This document shows, piece by piece, positions 1-9,384 of a stretch of 24,236 bases of DNA. The DNA is from JBGSMF01 sp041740315. Its GTDB lineage: Bacteria > Chloroflexota > Anaerolineae > Fen-1058. The notes beneath the pieces are model-generated. The model did no database searches, had not been told where the DNA came from, and saw only the letters and a program-made list of their open reading frames with translations. A program made the position numbers and the translations under genes. The stretch is from assembly GCA_041740315.1 (NCBI GenBank), contig JBGSMF010000151.1:1-24236 (forward strand), given 5' to 3'. The stretch's first letter is position 1. Every line of letters starts with the position of its first letter.

Positions 1-1566
1 CCCCAAGGCGTGTTTGAGCAAGATGACGCGCGAGCGTACCGCAGCAGCAACTGGGGCACACTCAACAACACTATTGCCAGCGGCGGCAGCTATTACCGAA
101 ATGGCTCTAACCTGTGGTTTCCCTTTACAGGCGACTCGCTCACCTACCAGGCCATCGCCTCCACTGACGGCAACCAGGTCGAGTTGCTCATAGACGGCGT
201 CAGCCAGGGCCGCTTTAGCCTCTACAACCTCACCACCATCACCCGCACCTTTGCCTTTAGCCTGGCCAATGGCCCGCATGTCTTTCAGCTCAGCGCCTAT
301 CGCGGCCAGGCCACCGCCGATGCCTTTACCACCCCAGGCGCGCCGCCGTTTTACCAGCCGCCTGTTCGAAGCGGCGTCGTTCGCTACGAAGAAGACGACC
401 CTGCCCTGCGCTACAACGGCGTCCCCTTCCGCCAGACCGCCTCCACCTGGAGCCTGGTCGCTTCGCCTCAGGCCAGTAGCGCTTGGGCAGCCAGGTCTGA
501 AACGCTCAGCCATACCATCAGCCTCACCTTCACCGGCACATGGGTGGGGGTGGGCTTGCTCACCGAGCAAGATGCCGGACTGGTTCGAGTCTCGATTGAC
601 GGCTTCAAACAAGACGACCTTGACACCTACGACAAGTTCGATGCCACCCTCAGCCGTTACTATTCCGGCCTGTCTGCCGGCGCGCACACCCTCACCCTCA
701 CCATATTGGGCCAGCGCAATCCATTCTCCTCGCTCAATCGGGTCTATCTGGATTACATTGATGTATGGGATGGCAGCTCTATGCCCCAAGGCGTGTTTGA
801 GCAAGATGACGCGCGAGCGTACCGCAGCAGCAACTGGGGCACACTCAACAACACTATTGCCAGCGGCGGCAGCTATTACCGAAATGGCTCTAACCTGTGG
901 TTCCCCTTTACAGGCGACTCGCTCACCTACCAGGCCATCGCCTCCACTGACGGCAACCAGGTCGAGCTGCTCATAGACGGTATCAGTCAGGGCCACTTTA
1001 GCCTCTACAATCCTACCCTCATCACGCGCACCTACGCTTTTAGCCTGACCAACGGCCCACATGTCTTTCAACTCAGCGCCTATCGCGGCCAGGCCACCGC
1101 CGATGCCTTTAGCGCCCCTGGCGCGCCGCCCTTTTACCAGCCGCCGGCGCGGATTGGCCTCGTCCGCTACGAAGAAAATGATCCTGCCTTGCTTTACAAT
1201 GGCGTTCCTTTCCGCCAGACGGCCTCCACGTGGGCGATGGGCGGCATTGCCAAGGCCAGCAGTGGCTATGCAGCATGGTCAAGGACGCTCAGCGATACCA
1301 TCAGCCTTACCTTTGAGGGAAGGTGGGCCAGTATTGGCTTCCGCACCAACACCAATGCCGGCATGGCGCTGGTTTCCATTGACGGTGTCAGCCAGGGCGT
1401 CATTGACACCTACAGCAATCCAGAAAATGTCACCAGCTATATCTACCCCGATCTGCTCACCGGCACGCATACCATCACGCTCACCGTTCTTGCCCAGCAT
1501 AACCCCAGCTCGTCAGACAACCTAATCTACTTGGACTATATTGATGTGTGGGACGGCGCCGAGTTT
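1..1566 (+). repeat. Tandem 783-bp coding repeat (261-aa unit)
   Basis: nt 784 onward repeats nt 1 onward with an offset of exactly 783 bp (261 codons). By eye, the first ~185 bp differ at only one position (nt 120 versus 903). Divergence then rises, and the second half of each unit (about 365-780 versus 1148-1560) is conserved mainly at protein level. A third, older half-unit follows at about 1573-1930. Each unit holds two related jelly-roll-like modules ending in YLDYIDVWDG. The first copy is cut by the window edge, so more copies may lie upstream. Confidence 0.9.
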
Positions 1567-4500
1567 GCCCCAGGGCGGCTAGAGGCCGATAGGGTCTCTG
1601 GCAGCGAGCAGCGCGTTTACTTTAGCGACGGCTGGAACCACTATAACCTGGCGGCAGCCAGCGGCGGAATGTATGTTGAAGATATAGTGGATGGGCGCAA
1701 TCTGTGGTTCCTCTTTACGGGCGATTCGGTCAACTATCTTGCCATCTCTCATCCCACGCTTGGCCGCGCCCAGGTGTTTATAGACAATAACGACTATGGC
1801 GTGATCACACTCACCTATCCCTTTGTGGCTTCGCCGCTCGCTTTCCAGTACAGCGGCCTGGGGGCTGGCCCGCACGTGCTGCGCCTGCTGGGCATAACCA
1901 ACGCCCGCGCCGATGCTTTTGAAGCGCCGGCAGCCGACTTTGTGGGCGCTCCAATGGTAGAGTGGTACGATACCACACCGGCGGGCGGATCTCATGGGGT
2001 AGCCACCACGCCCGCCGTAGGCGATCTGGATGGCGACGATATTGTCGAGATTGTGGTCTCTTCCAGCGATGGCAACCTCTATGTCTATCGAGGTGATGGA
2101 GCAGACGCCGGCGGCGGGTCGCCCTTGCTGTGGCAGCATGCCATCACCGGGTCTGAGCCAGACTCCCCCGCCCTGGCTGATTTGGATGGCGTCCCCGGCG
2201 CTGAAATCATAGTGGGTGGCGATGGTAATAGCCTGTATGCCTTTCGCGCCGATGGAACTTTGTGGTGGCGCAACACCTCCGTTCACCCCGATTGGGGTGG
2301 CACGGCCATCGCCAATCTGGATGACGACGAATTGCCAGAAATTGCCGTGGCTGCTTCAACCGGGCTGCATGTGGTAGAACCAAACGGCCAGGTGGCTTGG
2401 ACCTACGCCTTGTACGATTCCAGCCCGCCCATCCTGGCCGACCTGAACGGCGATGGCGACATGGATATTCTCACCGCCAAAAACAGCACCCTCTACCTTT
2501 TCGATTACAACAAGGGCATCACGCCTACCCTTGTCTGGCAACGAACCTTCACTACCTCGTTAGAGGGTCGTGGAGCGCCGGCCGTGGCCGATATTGACGG
2601 CTTGCAGCCTGGCGGCGACCCTGGCCCAGAGATTGCCATTGTCTCAAATGGATACATTCACGTGGTAGACGCAGACGGCACCGTGTTGTGGTCATACCCT
2701 ACCCCTCCCGGCGGCGCTCCTGGCGGGGTTTCGATTGCAGACACCGATGGCGACGGCGAAGTGGAAATCATTGCCTCCATGCAAGTTCCCAACCCCGGCT
2801 ATGCTCCCGGGCGCATCTATGTCCTCAATGCCGATGGCAGCTTGCTGTGGGAAGCCATGGCCCAAGATAGCACATCGGCCAATTCCGTTTCTGTCCACGA
2901 TTTTGACGGCGATAGAGATTGGGAAGTTGTCTGGAATGGCGCCAATCAGGGTCTAACCATCTATGACGGCGCCACAGGGGCAATCCTCTACAACGAACCG
3001 TCCATCAACTCGCAAACGCGCAAAGATTTTCCCATCGTCGCCGATGTTGATCGAGACAATCACGTGGAAATCGTCACCGGCGACACCGAGGGCATCTATG
3101 TCATCGGGCACGATGCCGCCTGGGCGCCTTCGCGGCCGCTATGGAACGAATACAACTATCACGTCACCAACATAGCCGACGACTTGAGCGTGCCGCCCAT
3201 CGAGCCAGATAGCTGGGTGGTTCACAACACCTATCGCACCCAAACACCGGTGCTAGACCCGGCGCCCGTCTATAACATTGACATCACTCACACCGTAATG
3301 TTGAGCGGCATGGCGGTGCTGACAAACACCTTCTCGCTCTCGCCTGACACACCTTTCCCGGCTTATCATTGGTACTATCGGCAATACTGGTACCAGATGC
3401 CGCGCGCCATCCACTTTGATGCCAGCCTGCCCGGCATGCAAGCGGGCGAGGTTCGCCAAATCAGCCAGGGCACCGGGGTTTATTACCGGCTCTTTAGCGG
3501 GGGCAATCGCATTACCCTGCCGCCGCTGTACGTTGAAGCGGCGCACATCATTGCCATCGCCCCGCCCACCATCACAGTCAACCCTGGCAGCGCCGCCCGT
3601 TACACTGTAACTCTCTACAATCCCGCCCAAGCCGCGCAAACCTACACGCTGACCGTGGGCGGGCTGCCGGGTGATTTTGCGACGCCTGCCAGCGTCATAG
3701 CTATACCAGCCAACACCACCCTGACTCGCACCCTGCTTATCACCACGCCGGCCAATGGCGACCTGGGAACATTTAACCTGGCGGCCTATGTCCAGACCGA
3801 TTCCGGCGGCACAGATACCGCCCCGGCCAAGCTGGCGCTGGCTGACCTGCTAAAGCTGCGCATAGAACCGCCGCTGCTGTTCACCGGCTATGGCAGAGCT
3901 GTGACCTATACCCTCACCCTGACCAACAACGATGACGTTGCCCGCCAGTTTGCTCTAGGCGCAAGCGGGCTAGAAGAAGCGCAGATTACCATGCCGGCCA
4001 GCCTGACCCTGGCTGCCCACCAGGCAGTCACGGCATCGCTTGTAGTGACGGCCTATCAACCGCAGGGCCTCTATCCGTTCCAGGTAGAGGCCAGCACTGC
4101 CCTGGCAAGCAGTTATCTGCGCGCCAGCGATGGAGCTATCCTCTCTGTGCTAAACGAGCCAGGCGTAGACATTAGCCTGGTTCCGTCGGCTGCCACGGCC
4201 GGGCAAGCCTCGCCGGCCTTTTTCGCCGTGGTGGTGACCAACACCGGCAGCCTGGCCGATGGATACGACCTGAGCGCCAGCCTGCCCGCCGGGTGGAGCT
4301 ATGAGTTCAGAGCCAACGGCAACCCGCTGGCCCATCTTGATTTGACGCCATACATCTTTAATGCCGCCTCGCTGCAACTGGTTGTATTCCCGCCCGATGG
4401 CATTCCGGCTGCCAGCTATCCCATCAGCGTTACGGCCATGTCAAACCTCAATGCCAGCGTATCGGCCAGCGATGATGGGCTGGTTGACGTATCGCTTCGC

Positions 4501-7494
4501 GGCGTGACAGTACAAATCACGCCCCACAGCGTCACGATGGACCCACTTGACAGCTATACCTGGGAGGTACTCGTCACCAACACCGGCGACCAGGCCGATA
4601 CGTTTGACCTGGTAGCCGGGGGGATTGTCTCTAGCACGGCCCAGTTCGACCTCAACCCTGTCTCGCTTAGCGCCGGGCAATCTACTATCGTCCATCTGAT
4701 CGCCGGCGATCTGAACTTTGCGCTGGTTGAAACGTACCCCTTTGCCGTCACCGCCTATTCGCAAAACGATCCCAACATCTTGGGTTACGATATTGCCGAG
4801 GTCAGTTTCCTGGGCTATGAGGGAGTCACCCTCAGCATCACGCCCACCCTGATCGTGCTCACCGACACCCTCACTGCCCACTACCTGGTATTCATCACCA
4901 ACACCGGCAATGTGGATACAATCTTTACGCTCGCTGTGAACGCCAATCCATCGCTTGGCCTGGCGTTGGAAGTGGACGAGCTCTACATCCCACCGCACAT
5001 GACAGCCGGCATTCTGCTCACCGCGCGGGCCAAGATGGCGGGCACCTATCTCATCACCGCCTCGGCTGCTTCCACCACCAGCGCCGCCCAAGACGAGGGG
5101 ACAGCCACGCTGGTCGTCGTCCCTGGCGGCGAACTGCAGGCGAATCTGGGCATCTTGAAGCAAGATAGCCCCGATCCCGTCCTCACCGGCGCAATACTGA
5201 CCTATACCCTGCTCTATGGCAATATCGGGGTGCTGGGCGCGCAGGAGGTTTACATTACAGACACCATGCCAGTCGAGCTGAGCTTTGGGGGTATAGCCAG
5301 CACCAACCCACCCCTGCCCGATCCCATCCAAAATGGGCAACAACTGGTCTGGCATCTGTCCGCCCTGCCAAGCTCTGGGGGAGGCGTCATTGTCTTTACG
5401 GCCACAGTCAATGCTGGCATTAGCGGCACCATCACCAACACAGTGGTTATCACCAGTTCCACTCCCGATTCCAACCTGACAGACAATTACGCCGCGGCCT
5501 CGACCGTTGTCACCACGACTCTGCCTCCCCCCTCCACCGACCTGGCCGTGACCAAGTCCGATTCTCCCGACCCAGTCCAGGCGGGCAGTACGCTCACCTA
5601 CACGCTGCTCTACACCAACGCCGGCCCAACTGACGCGCAGCACGTCTTGCTGCTCGACACTCTGCCAGACGGAGTGAGTTTTGTGGGAGTGGTCAGCATC
5701 AACCCGCCGCTGTTCGGCCCCACCCAAACCGGCCAACTCTTGGCCTGGTACACGCCCACCCTGCCAATGGATGATGAAGGTAGTGTTGTATTCACTGTAG
5801 CTGTACACCCGAATATGAGCGGCACCGTCACCAATACCACAACCATCACCACCACCACGCCCGATGACAACCCCGCCGACAACAGCGACACCGAGTCAAC
5901 CGTCGTCACTCCAATCGTCATTCCACCCATCGCCGACCTGTCCATTGCCAAGCTCGATTCTCCCGACCCGGTGCAAGCCGGCGCAGTCCTGACCTATACC
6001 CTGCTCTACACCAATGCTGGCCCAGCCAATGCCTTCACTGTCTTCATCACCGACAGCTTGCCCGCCCAAGTGAGCTTTGGCGGCGTGGTCAGCACGCAGC
6101 CGCCACTGGCTACCCCCGTTCAAAACGGCCAAACCCTTGTCTGGCAAATGCCGACCTTGGCCGCCCAAGCGGGAGGGCGCATTATCTTGACCACCACCGT
6201 CGAGCCTGGCTTTGAGGGTACGCTCACCAACACCGTCCTCATTGCCAGCGCCTCGCCAGATGACACTCCTGGCAACAACAGCGACGCCGAGCCAACCACC
6301 GCCATGCTCGTCATCATTCCGGCTACCATCACCGGCACGGTCTTTGAAGATGCCAACAGCAATCAAACCCAAGACCCAGGCGAGCTTGGCCTGAGCGGTG
6401 TCCAGGTCTCGCTCGACCAGGCTCTCACCGCCACGACTAACCTGAGCGGGGCTTACACTCTATCCACTGTTCTGCCTGGCCGCCACACCCTCATCCAGTC
6501 CGACCTGCCCGGCTACACCTCTACCACCCCCAACTCAGTCGTCATCACTGTGTCGCTGGGCGGCAGCTATCAGGTGAATTTCGGCGACAAGCTCATCGAG
6601 CCTACCCTCTGCCTCAGCGACACGCACGAACAAGATGACTCGCCCGCCGCTGCCCACAGTCTGGGCTTGGGTGTCACGGCCACCCTCAACTTTTGCGATG
6701 ACGCCGCCGATTGGCTCACCTTCACCGCCCAGGCTAACGAGGTCTATACCATCACTACTCTGGCCTGGGACCAGCGCACAGATACCATCCTGGCGCTCTA
6801 TGACACTGATGGGAGCACCTTGTTGGCTGTCAACGACGATTATGTTGGCGCGCCTCACTTTTCTTCTCGCATCGTCTGGCAGGCAACCGCCAATGGAACC
6901 TATTTTGTCCGGGTTTCTAATCGCGGTGATTTGACCGGCAACCAAACCGGCTATGATGTGCGGATTGATAGCACTGCCGGCCCATCTCCTTTGCTGCTTT
7001 TCCTGCCGTTGGTCTGCAAGGGAGAGACCTCCTCTGCGGCAATGCAACCCAACACCATCCTGGCGCCCCTCGGCGTCATCACGCACACCCTGCCCGACTC
7101 TTTCGAAGTGGATGACACCTGGCAGCAAGCGCAGCCCATCCTCCCGGGCGCGGTCCAAACCCACACCTTCGATAGTCCCACCGCCAGCTTTGCGCCCGAT
7201 AAAGACTATGTCCAGTTTGCCGCCCCCATCTATTCCGAGCTGGTGTTCACTGTCCTCTCCAGCTCCCACACCTCTCCCACTCTGGAATTGTATGACCCAG
7301 ACGGCAATCCTCTCATCGAACAAGGCCACTGGCTCACCGGCAGCCTCGCCCTGACCTGGCAAGTGCCTGATGCCCGAACCTACTTCCTGGCCGCCGTAGA
7401 TGCCAACGCTATCCTCCCAGCTACCTACACCTTGCTGCTGCAGCTCAACCCGGCCCGCCAGCTCTACTTGCCCATCGTCCTCCGCAACTATTAG
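1..7494 (+). CDS. Giant secreted multidomain surface protein (5' end outside window)
   Basis: The reading frame is open from nt 1 (Pro-Gln-Gly-Val...). The same residues recur inside the protein at nt 784, so the gene starts upstream and the first GTG (nt 10) is not a real start. At least 2497 residues are present. Domains in order: paired galactose-binding/jelly-roll-like modules (nt 1-1930); eight FG-GAP/VCBS-type Ca-binding repeats with D-x-D-G cores (about 2010-3110), probably a beta-propeller; five NEW3/Ig-like domains (about 3540-5130); three DUF11 repeats opening with DSPDPV (about 5146, 5539 and 5935); an SdrD-like B domain (about 6328-6590); a PPC domain (6622-6966); an internal FLPLV motif (about 7000); a second PPC domain (7096-7440); and the tail LYLPIVLRNY. 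No enzyme active site is recognisable. The likely role is cell-surface adhesion or matrix; the tail resembles C-terminal sequences common on exported Chloroflexota proteins. The domain calls are pattern-based; the exact function is unknown. Confidence 0.9.
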   Translation, partial: PQGVFEQDDARAYRSSNWGTLNNTIASGGSYYRNGSNLWFPFTGDSLTYQAIASTDGNQVELLIDGVSQGRFSLYNLTTITRTFAFSLANGPHVFQLSAYRGQATADAFTTPGAPPFYQPPVRSGVVRYEEDDPALRYNGVPFRQTASTWSLVASPQASSAWAARSETLSHTISLTFTGTWVGVGLLTEQDAGLVRVSIDGFKQDDLDTYDKFDATLSRYYSGLSAGAHTLTLTILGQRNPFSSLNRVYLDYIDVWDGSSMPQGVFEQDDARAYRSSNWGTLNNTIASGGSYYRNGSNLWFPFTGDSLTYQAIASTDGNQVELLIDGISQGHFSLYNPTLITRTYAFSLTNGPHVFQLSAYRGQATADAFSAPGAPPFYQPPARIGLVRYEENDPALLYNGVPFRQTASTWAMGGIAKASSGYAAWSRTLSDTISLTFEGRWASIGFRTNTNAGMALVSIDGVSQGVIDTYSNPENVTSYIYPDLLTGTHTITLTVLAQHNPSSSDNLIYLDYIDVWDGAEFAPGRLEADRVSGSEQRVYFSDGWNHYNLAAASGGMYVEDIVDGRNLWFLFTGDSVNYLAISHPTLGRAQVFIDNNDYGVITLTYPFVASPLAFQYSGLGAGPHVLRLLGITNARADAFEAPAADFVGAPMVEWYDTTPAGGSHGVATTPAVGDLDGDDIVEIVVSSSDGNLYVYRGDGADAGGGSPLLWQHAITGSEPDSPALADLDGVPGAEIIVGGDGNSLYAFRADGTLWWRNTSVHPDWGGTAIANLDDDELPEIAVAASTGLHVVEPNGQVAWTYALYDSSPPILADLNGDGDMDILTAKNSTLYLFDYNKGITPTLVWQRTFTTSLEGRGAPAVADIDGLQPGGDPGPEIAIVSNGYIHVVDADGTVLWSYPTPPGGAPGGVSIADTDGDGEVEIIASMQVPNPGYAPGRIYVLNADGSLLWEAMAQDSTSANSVSVHDFDGDRDWEVVWNGANQGLTIYDGATGAILYNEPSINSQTRKDFPIVADVDRDNHVEIVTGDTEGIYVIGHDAAWAPSRPLWNEYNYHVTNIADDLSVPPIEPDSWVVHNTYRTQTPVLDPAPVYNIDITHTVMLSGMAVLTNTFSLSPDTPFPAYHWYYRQYWYQMPRAIHFDASLPGMQAGEVRQISQGTGVYYRLFSGGNRITLPPLYVEAAHIIAIAPPTITVNPGSAARYTVTLYNPAQAAQTYTLTVGGLPGDFATPASVIAIPANTTLTRTLLITTPANGDLGTFNLAAYVQTDSGGTDTAPAKLALADLLKLRIEPPLLFTGYGRAVTYTLTLTNNDDVARQFALGASGLEEAQITMPASLTLAAHQAVTASLVVTAYQPQGLYPFQVEASTALASSYLRASDGAILSVLNEPGVDISLVPSAATAGQASPAFFAVVVTNTGSLADGYDLSASLPAGWSYEFRANGNPLAHLDLTPYIFNAASLQLVVFPPDGIPAASYPISVTAMSNLNASVSASDDGLVDVSLRGVTVQITPHSVTMDPLDSYTWEVLVTNTGDQADTFDLVAGGIVSSTAQFDLNPVSLSAGQSTIVHLIAGDLNFALVETYPFAVTAYSQNDPNILGYDIAEVSFLGYEGVTLSITPTLIVLTDTLTAHYLVFITNTGNVDTIFTLAVNANPSLGLALEVDELYIPPHMTAGILLTARAKMAGTYLITASAASTTSAAQDEGTATLVVVPGGELQANLGILKQDSPDPVLTGAILTYTLLYGNIGVLGAQEVYITDTMPVELSFGGIASTNPPLPDPIQNGQQLVWHLSALPSSGGGVIVFTATVNAGISGTITNTVVITSSTPDSNLTDNYAAASTVVTTTLPPPSTDLAVTKSDSPDPVQAGSTLTYTLLYTNAGPTDAQHVLLLDTLPDGVSFVGVVSINPPLFGPTQTGQLLAWYTPTLPMDDEGSVVFTVAVHPNMSGTVTNTTTITTTTPDDNPADNSDTESTVVTPIVIPPIADLSIAKLDSPDPVQAGAVLTYTLLYTNAGPANAFTVFITDSLPAQVSFGGVVSTQPPLATPVQNGQTLVWQMPTLAAQAGGRIILTTTVEPGFEGTLTNTVLIASASPDDTPGNNSDAEPTTAMLVIIPATITGTVFEDANSNQTQDPGELGLSGVQVSLDQALTATTNLSGAYTLSTVLPGRHTLIQSDLPGYTSTTPNSVVITVSLGGSYQVNFGDKLIEPTLCLSDTHEQDDSPAAAHSLGLGVTATLNFCDDAADWLTFTAQANEVYTITTLAWDQRTDTILALYDTDGSTLLAVNDDYVGAPHFSSRIVWQATANGTYFVRVSNRGDLTGNQTGYDVRIDSTAGPSPLLLFLPLVCKGETSSAAMQPNTILAPLGVITHTLPDSFEVDDTWQQAQPILPGAVQTHTFDSPTASFAPDKDYVQFAAPIYSELVFTVLSSSHTSPTLELYDPDGNPLIEQGHWLTGSLALTWQVPDARTYFLAAVDANAILPATYTLLLQLNPARQLYLPIVLRNY

Positions 7495-7504
7495 GCGTTA
7501 AACA

Positions 7505-7542
7505 ACTCTGCCCCCATAGAATCTATGGGGGCAGAGTGTTTT
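7505..7542. terminator. Bidirectional hairpin terminator between convergent genes
   Basis: A perfect 15-bp stem (7505-7519 with 7523-7537) with a 3-nt loop starts 11 nt after the stop of the giant surface protein. It is followed by TTTT (7539-7542). The minus-strand protease gene ends at 7555, and its transcript meets the same stem followed by a weaker T-rich stretch. The symmetrical position suits termination from both sides. Confidence 0.85.
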
Positions 7543-7554
7543 AAAAAACCTGGC

Positions 7555-8778
7555 CTAGCGCTGCTTTTGCAAAGTGATGGTCAACTCGATTTCAGCGTCT
7601 GCATCTTTTTCTACCAATACATCATCTTCGTGAATAGGCACATAACCCTTTAGCCCTACCACCAAGGTATACGTTTGGCCTCTTTCCAGCAAATCGGGCA
7701 AGGTAAACTTGCCTTTGGTATCGGCCTTGGCCATAGAGTAAACCTGATCATCATTTTCCCAGGCGTCATACGTGACGCCAGGCTGGAGCACGATAAATAG
7801 GGCGTTGGGAATGGGCTTGCCGCTATCTACATCCTTGATCACGCCATAAATCTGCACGCCTTCCTGCGTCGTTTTGCCTGGCGATACCGGTGTAGTCGGC
7901 GTCGTCTTGCCCTTTTGCGCCTGGGTAATGAGCGGCTGGGCCAACTTGGCCGGACGCAGCGCATTGATAAAGCCCCCTACCGGCACGCAGGCGTCGCCCT
8001 TGTCTAGCTTGCCGTTGCCATTGGTATCGGCCAGCACCCGGCAGTCAACATATTCTGATTCTCCCCCTACCCCGCCCCGGCCTACCTGGGTGGGCACACC
8101 GATCAGCAGGCCATCATCGTTGACACCCGTGCCGCCGCTGTTGCCGCCCGAAATGGCTGCATCGGTCTTGATCCAGGCCCGGTTGCCCACGCCCTTTTCC
8201 GAGGTGAACCCGCTGACCACACCTGAAGTAAACGTAAGCGTCTCGCCGCCAATGCCCGGATAGCCAAAGATATAGATGCTATCGCCCGTCTCAAGCTCGT
8301 CCGAATCGCCCAGCTTGACATAGGGCAACTTGAGCTTGCTGGCGCTGACGGTTTCGCCGCTGATTTTGCGCGTGATGCGCACCACGGCCAGGTCAAGCTC
8401 TGGCGAGGCGGCCACCACCTCGGCGATATAAGACAGTGTGGGGGGTTTGTCAGACTTGGTAGTGATATACACCGCCACCATTCCTTCCAACACCTTGACA
8501 TTTGACGGTGCGTCAAAATCACTCACATCTACCACGTGATAATTGGTCAAGATCAATCCATCTGCCGAGATAATCGTGCCAGAGCCCCAGCCCATTGCGC
8601 GTAGCTCGGTCTTGCCCTTGTTGGTCACCTCGGCCACCGGCCCAAGCTGCACCACCGATTTGAGAATCTGCAAGCGCACATCGCGCCCCAGCGCCGCCGC
8701 CGGTTCTACTCCCAGCAGGCCCACTATCAGCGCCAGCGCAACTATTGCCACAATAAAACGCTTCAAGTCATTCATCAC
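7555..8778 (-). CDS. Secreted trypsin-like (S1C/HtrA-type) serine protease with C-terminal regulatory-like domain
   Basis: 407 aa. Residues 1-29 form a signal peptide (hydrophobic run, then PAAALG). The chymotrypsin-fold domain has a full triad: His81 in TNYHVVD, Asp129 in ELDLAVV and Ser214 in GGNSGG, so it should be an active endopeptidase outside the membrane. After it, residues 251-264 (DTNGNGKLDKGDAC) form an EF-hand/dockerin-like calcium loop. A Pro/Thr/Lys linker (about 285-305) leads to a carboxypeptidase-regulatory-like beta domain (about 308-405). There is no PDZ domain, unlike classical DegP. The start follows AGGAGG, which overlaps the TAG stop of the upstream gene; a second in-frame ATG lies one codon later. 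It is the last gene of an operon with a membrane protein and a PrsW-like protein. Envelope protein quality control or signal processing is an inference. Confidence 0.92.
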   Translation of the reverse strand: MMNDLKRFIVAIVALALIVGLLGVEPAAALGRDVRLQILKSVVQLGPVAEVTNKGKTELRAMGWGSGTIISADGLILTNYHVVDVSDFDAPSNVKVLEGMVAVYITTKSDKPPTLSYIAEVVAASPELDLAVVRITRKISGETVSASKLKLPYVKLGDSDELETGDSIYIFGYPGIGGETLTFTSGVVSGFTSEKGVGNRAWIKTDAAISGGNSGGTGVNDDGLLIGVPTQVGRGGVGGESEYVDCRVLADTNGNGKLDKGDACVPVGGFINALRPAKLAQPLITQAQKGKTTPTTPVSPGKTTQEGVQIYGVIKDVDSGKPIPNALFIVLQPGVTYDAWENDDQVYSMAKADTKGKFTLPDLLERGQTYTLVVGLKGYVPIHEDDVLVEKDADAEIELTITLQKQR

Positions 8779-8784
8779 TGCCTC

Positions 8785-9384
8785 CTACCTGGCTAATCCA
8801 AACGAATCCATCACTCTTTGAAAATAGGGACCGGTCTTGTCAAAAGCATCCTGTGGAGCCTGCCTGGAAAACACAAGAATCTTGCCCTGCTGCCAAGTCA
8901 GCCAGTCTTCGCCCAAAACCACCACCGGCAAATGCTGTTCGAACGCGCTCGGCTCATCCATCACATACACAAAAGACACTCGCAGCGCCGCTTGACCTCG
9001 AAAGGCAACCGTATCATCCATTTCAAGGATACGATAAGCGGTCAACTCTTGGGCGCGTGTCAGCGCCAGAGAATCCGCCTCTAGCGCCAAGGTTTGAGTG
9101 ATTACAGCCGCATCGGCGGCGTCAATCGCGCGCACCTCGATGACCGGCGGCACGCCACCGGCGCGCACATCTCTGAAGCGCAAGACTCCTTCGGCGGTGG
9201 TTGAAGCCGACCAATCGGAAGGATACGAAATCGTCAAGCCATTGGCAGTATAGGGCAACATTTGGTTTTCAGTCGCCGCCTTGATTCCCCAGCCAATCGC
9301 CAAGGCGATGAGCAGAACCACAATGACAGCCCATTCTGCGTAGGTATCTCCCAAGCTGGCGCGGACGTTTTTAGCTGCAGTCAT
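8785..9384 (-). CDS. Single-pass membrane protein with PsbP-like extracytoplasmic domain
   Basis: 199 aa from the ATG at 9384. That start is fixed by AGGAGG six bases upstream and by an ATGA overlap with the preceding gene's TGA; the frame stays open further upstream, but only within the neighbour. Residues ~17-37 are a transmembrane helix after a short cytoplasmic N-terminus. The remainder is probably outside the membrane and begins with NGLTISYPSDW, a pattern seen in PsbP/MOG1-like folds, followed by a VLRFRD strand and a C-terminal helix (YFQRVMDSFGL). No catalytic motif is seen. It sits between the PrsW-like gene and the protease gene, six bases from the latter, so it may be a partner or substrate of these membrane-associated proteins. 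The function is unknown; the fold assignment is tentative. Confidence 0.8.
   Translation of the reverse strand: MTAAKNVRASLGDTYAEWAVIVVLLIALAIGWGIKAATENQMLPYTANGLTISYPSDWSASTTAEGVLRFRDVRAGGVPPVIEVRAIDAADAAVITQTLALEADSLALTRAQELTAYRILEMDDTVAFRGQAALRVSFVYVMDEPSAFEQHLPVVVLGEDWLTWQQGKILVFSRQAPQDAFDKTGPYFQRVMDSFGLAR

Noticed and set aside
4441..5808. 455-codon open frame antisense to the giant surface protein
   Set aside because: It lies entirely within a clear coding region with recognisable domains, and its product is low-complexity Gly/Val/Asp-rich, a shadow of the GC-rich codon pattern.
6535..7362. 275-codon open frame antisense to the PPC region
   Set aside because: A shadow of the PPC and sorting-tail coding sequence with no own features.
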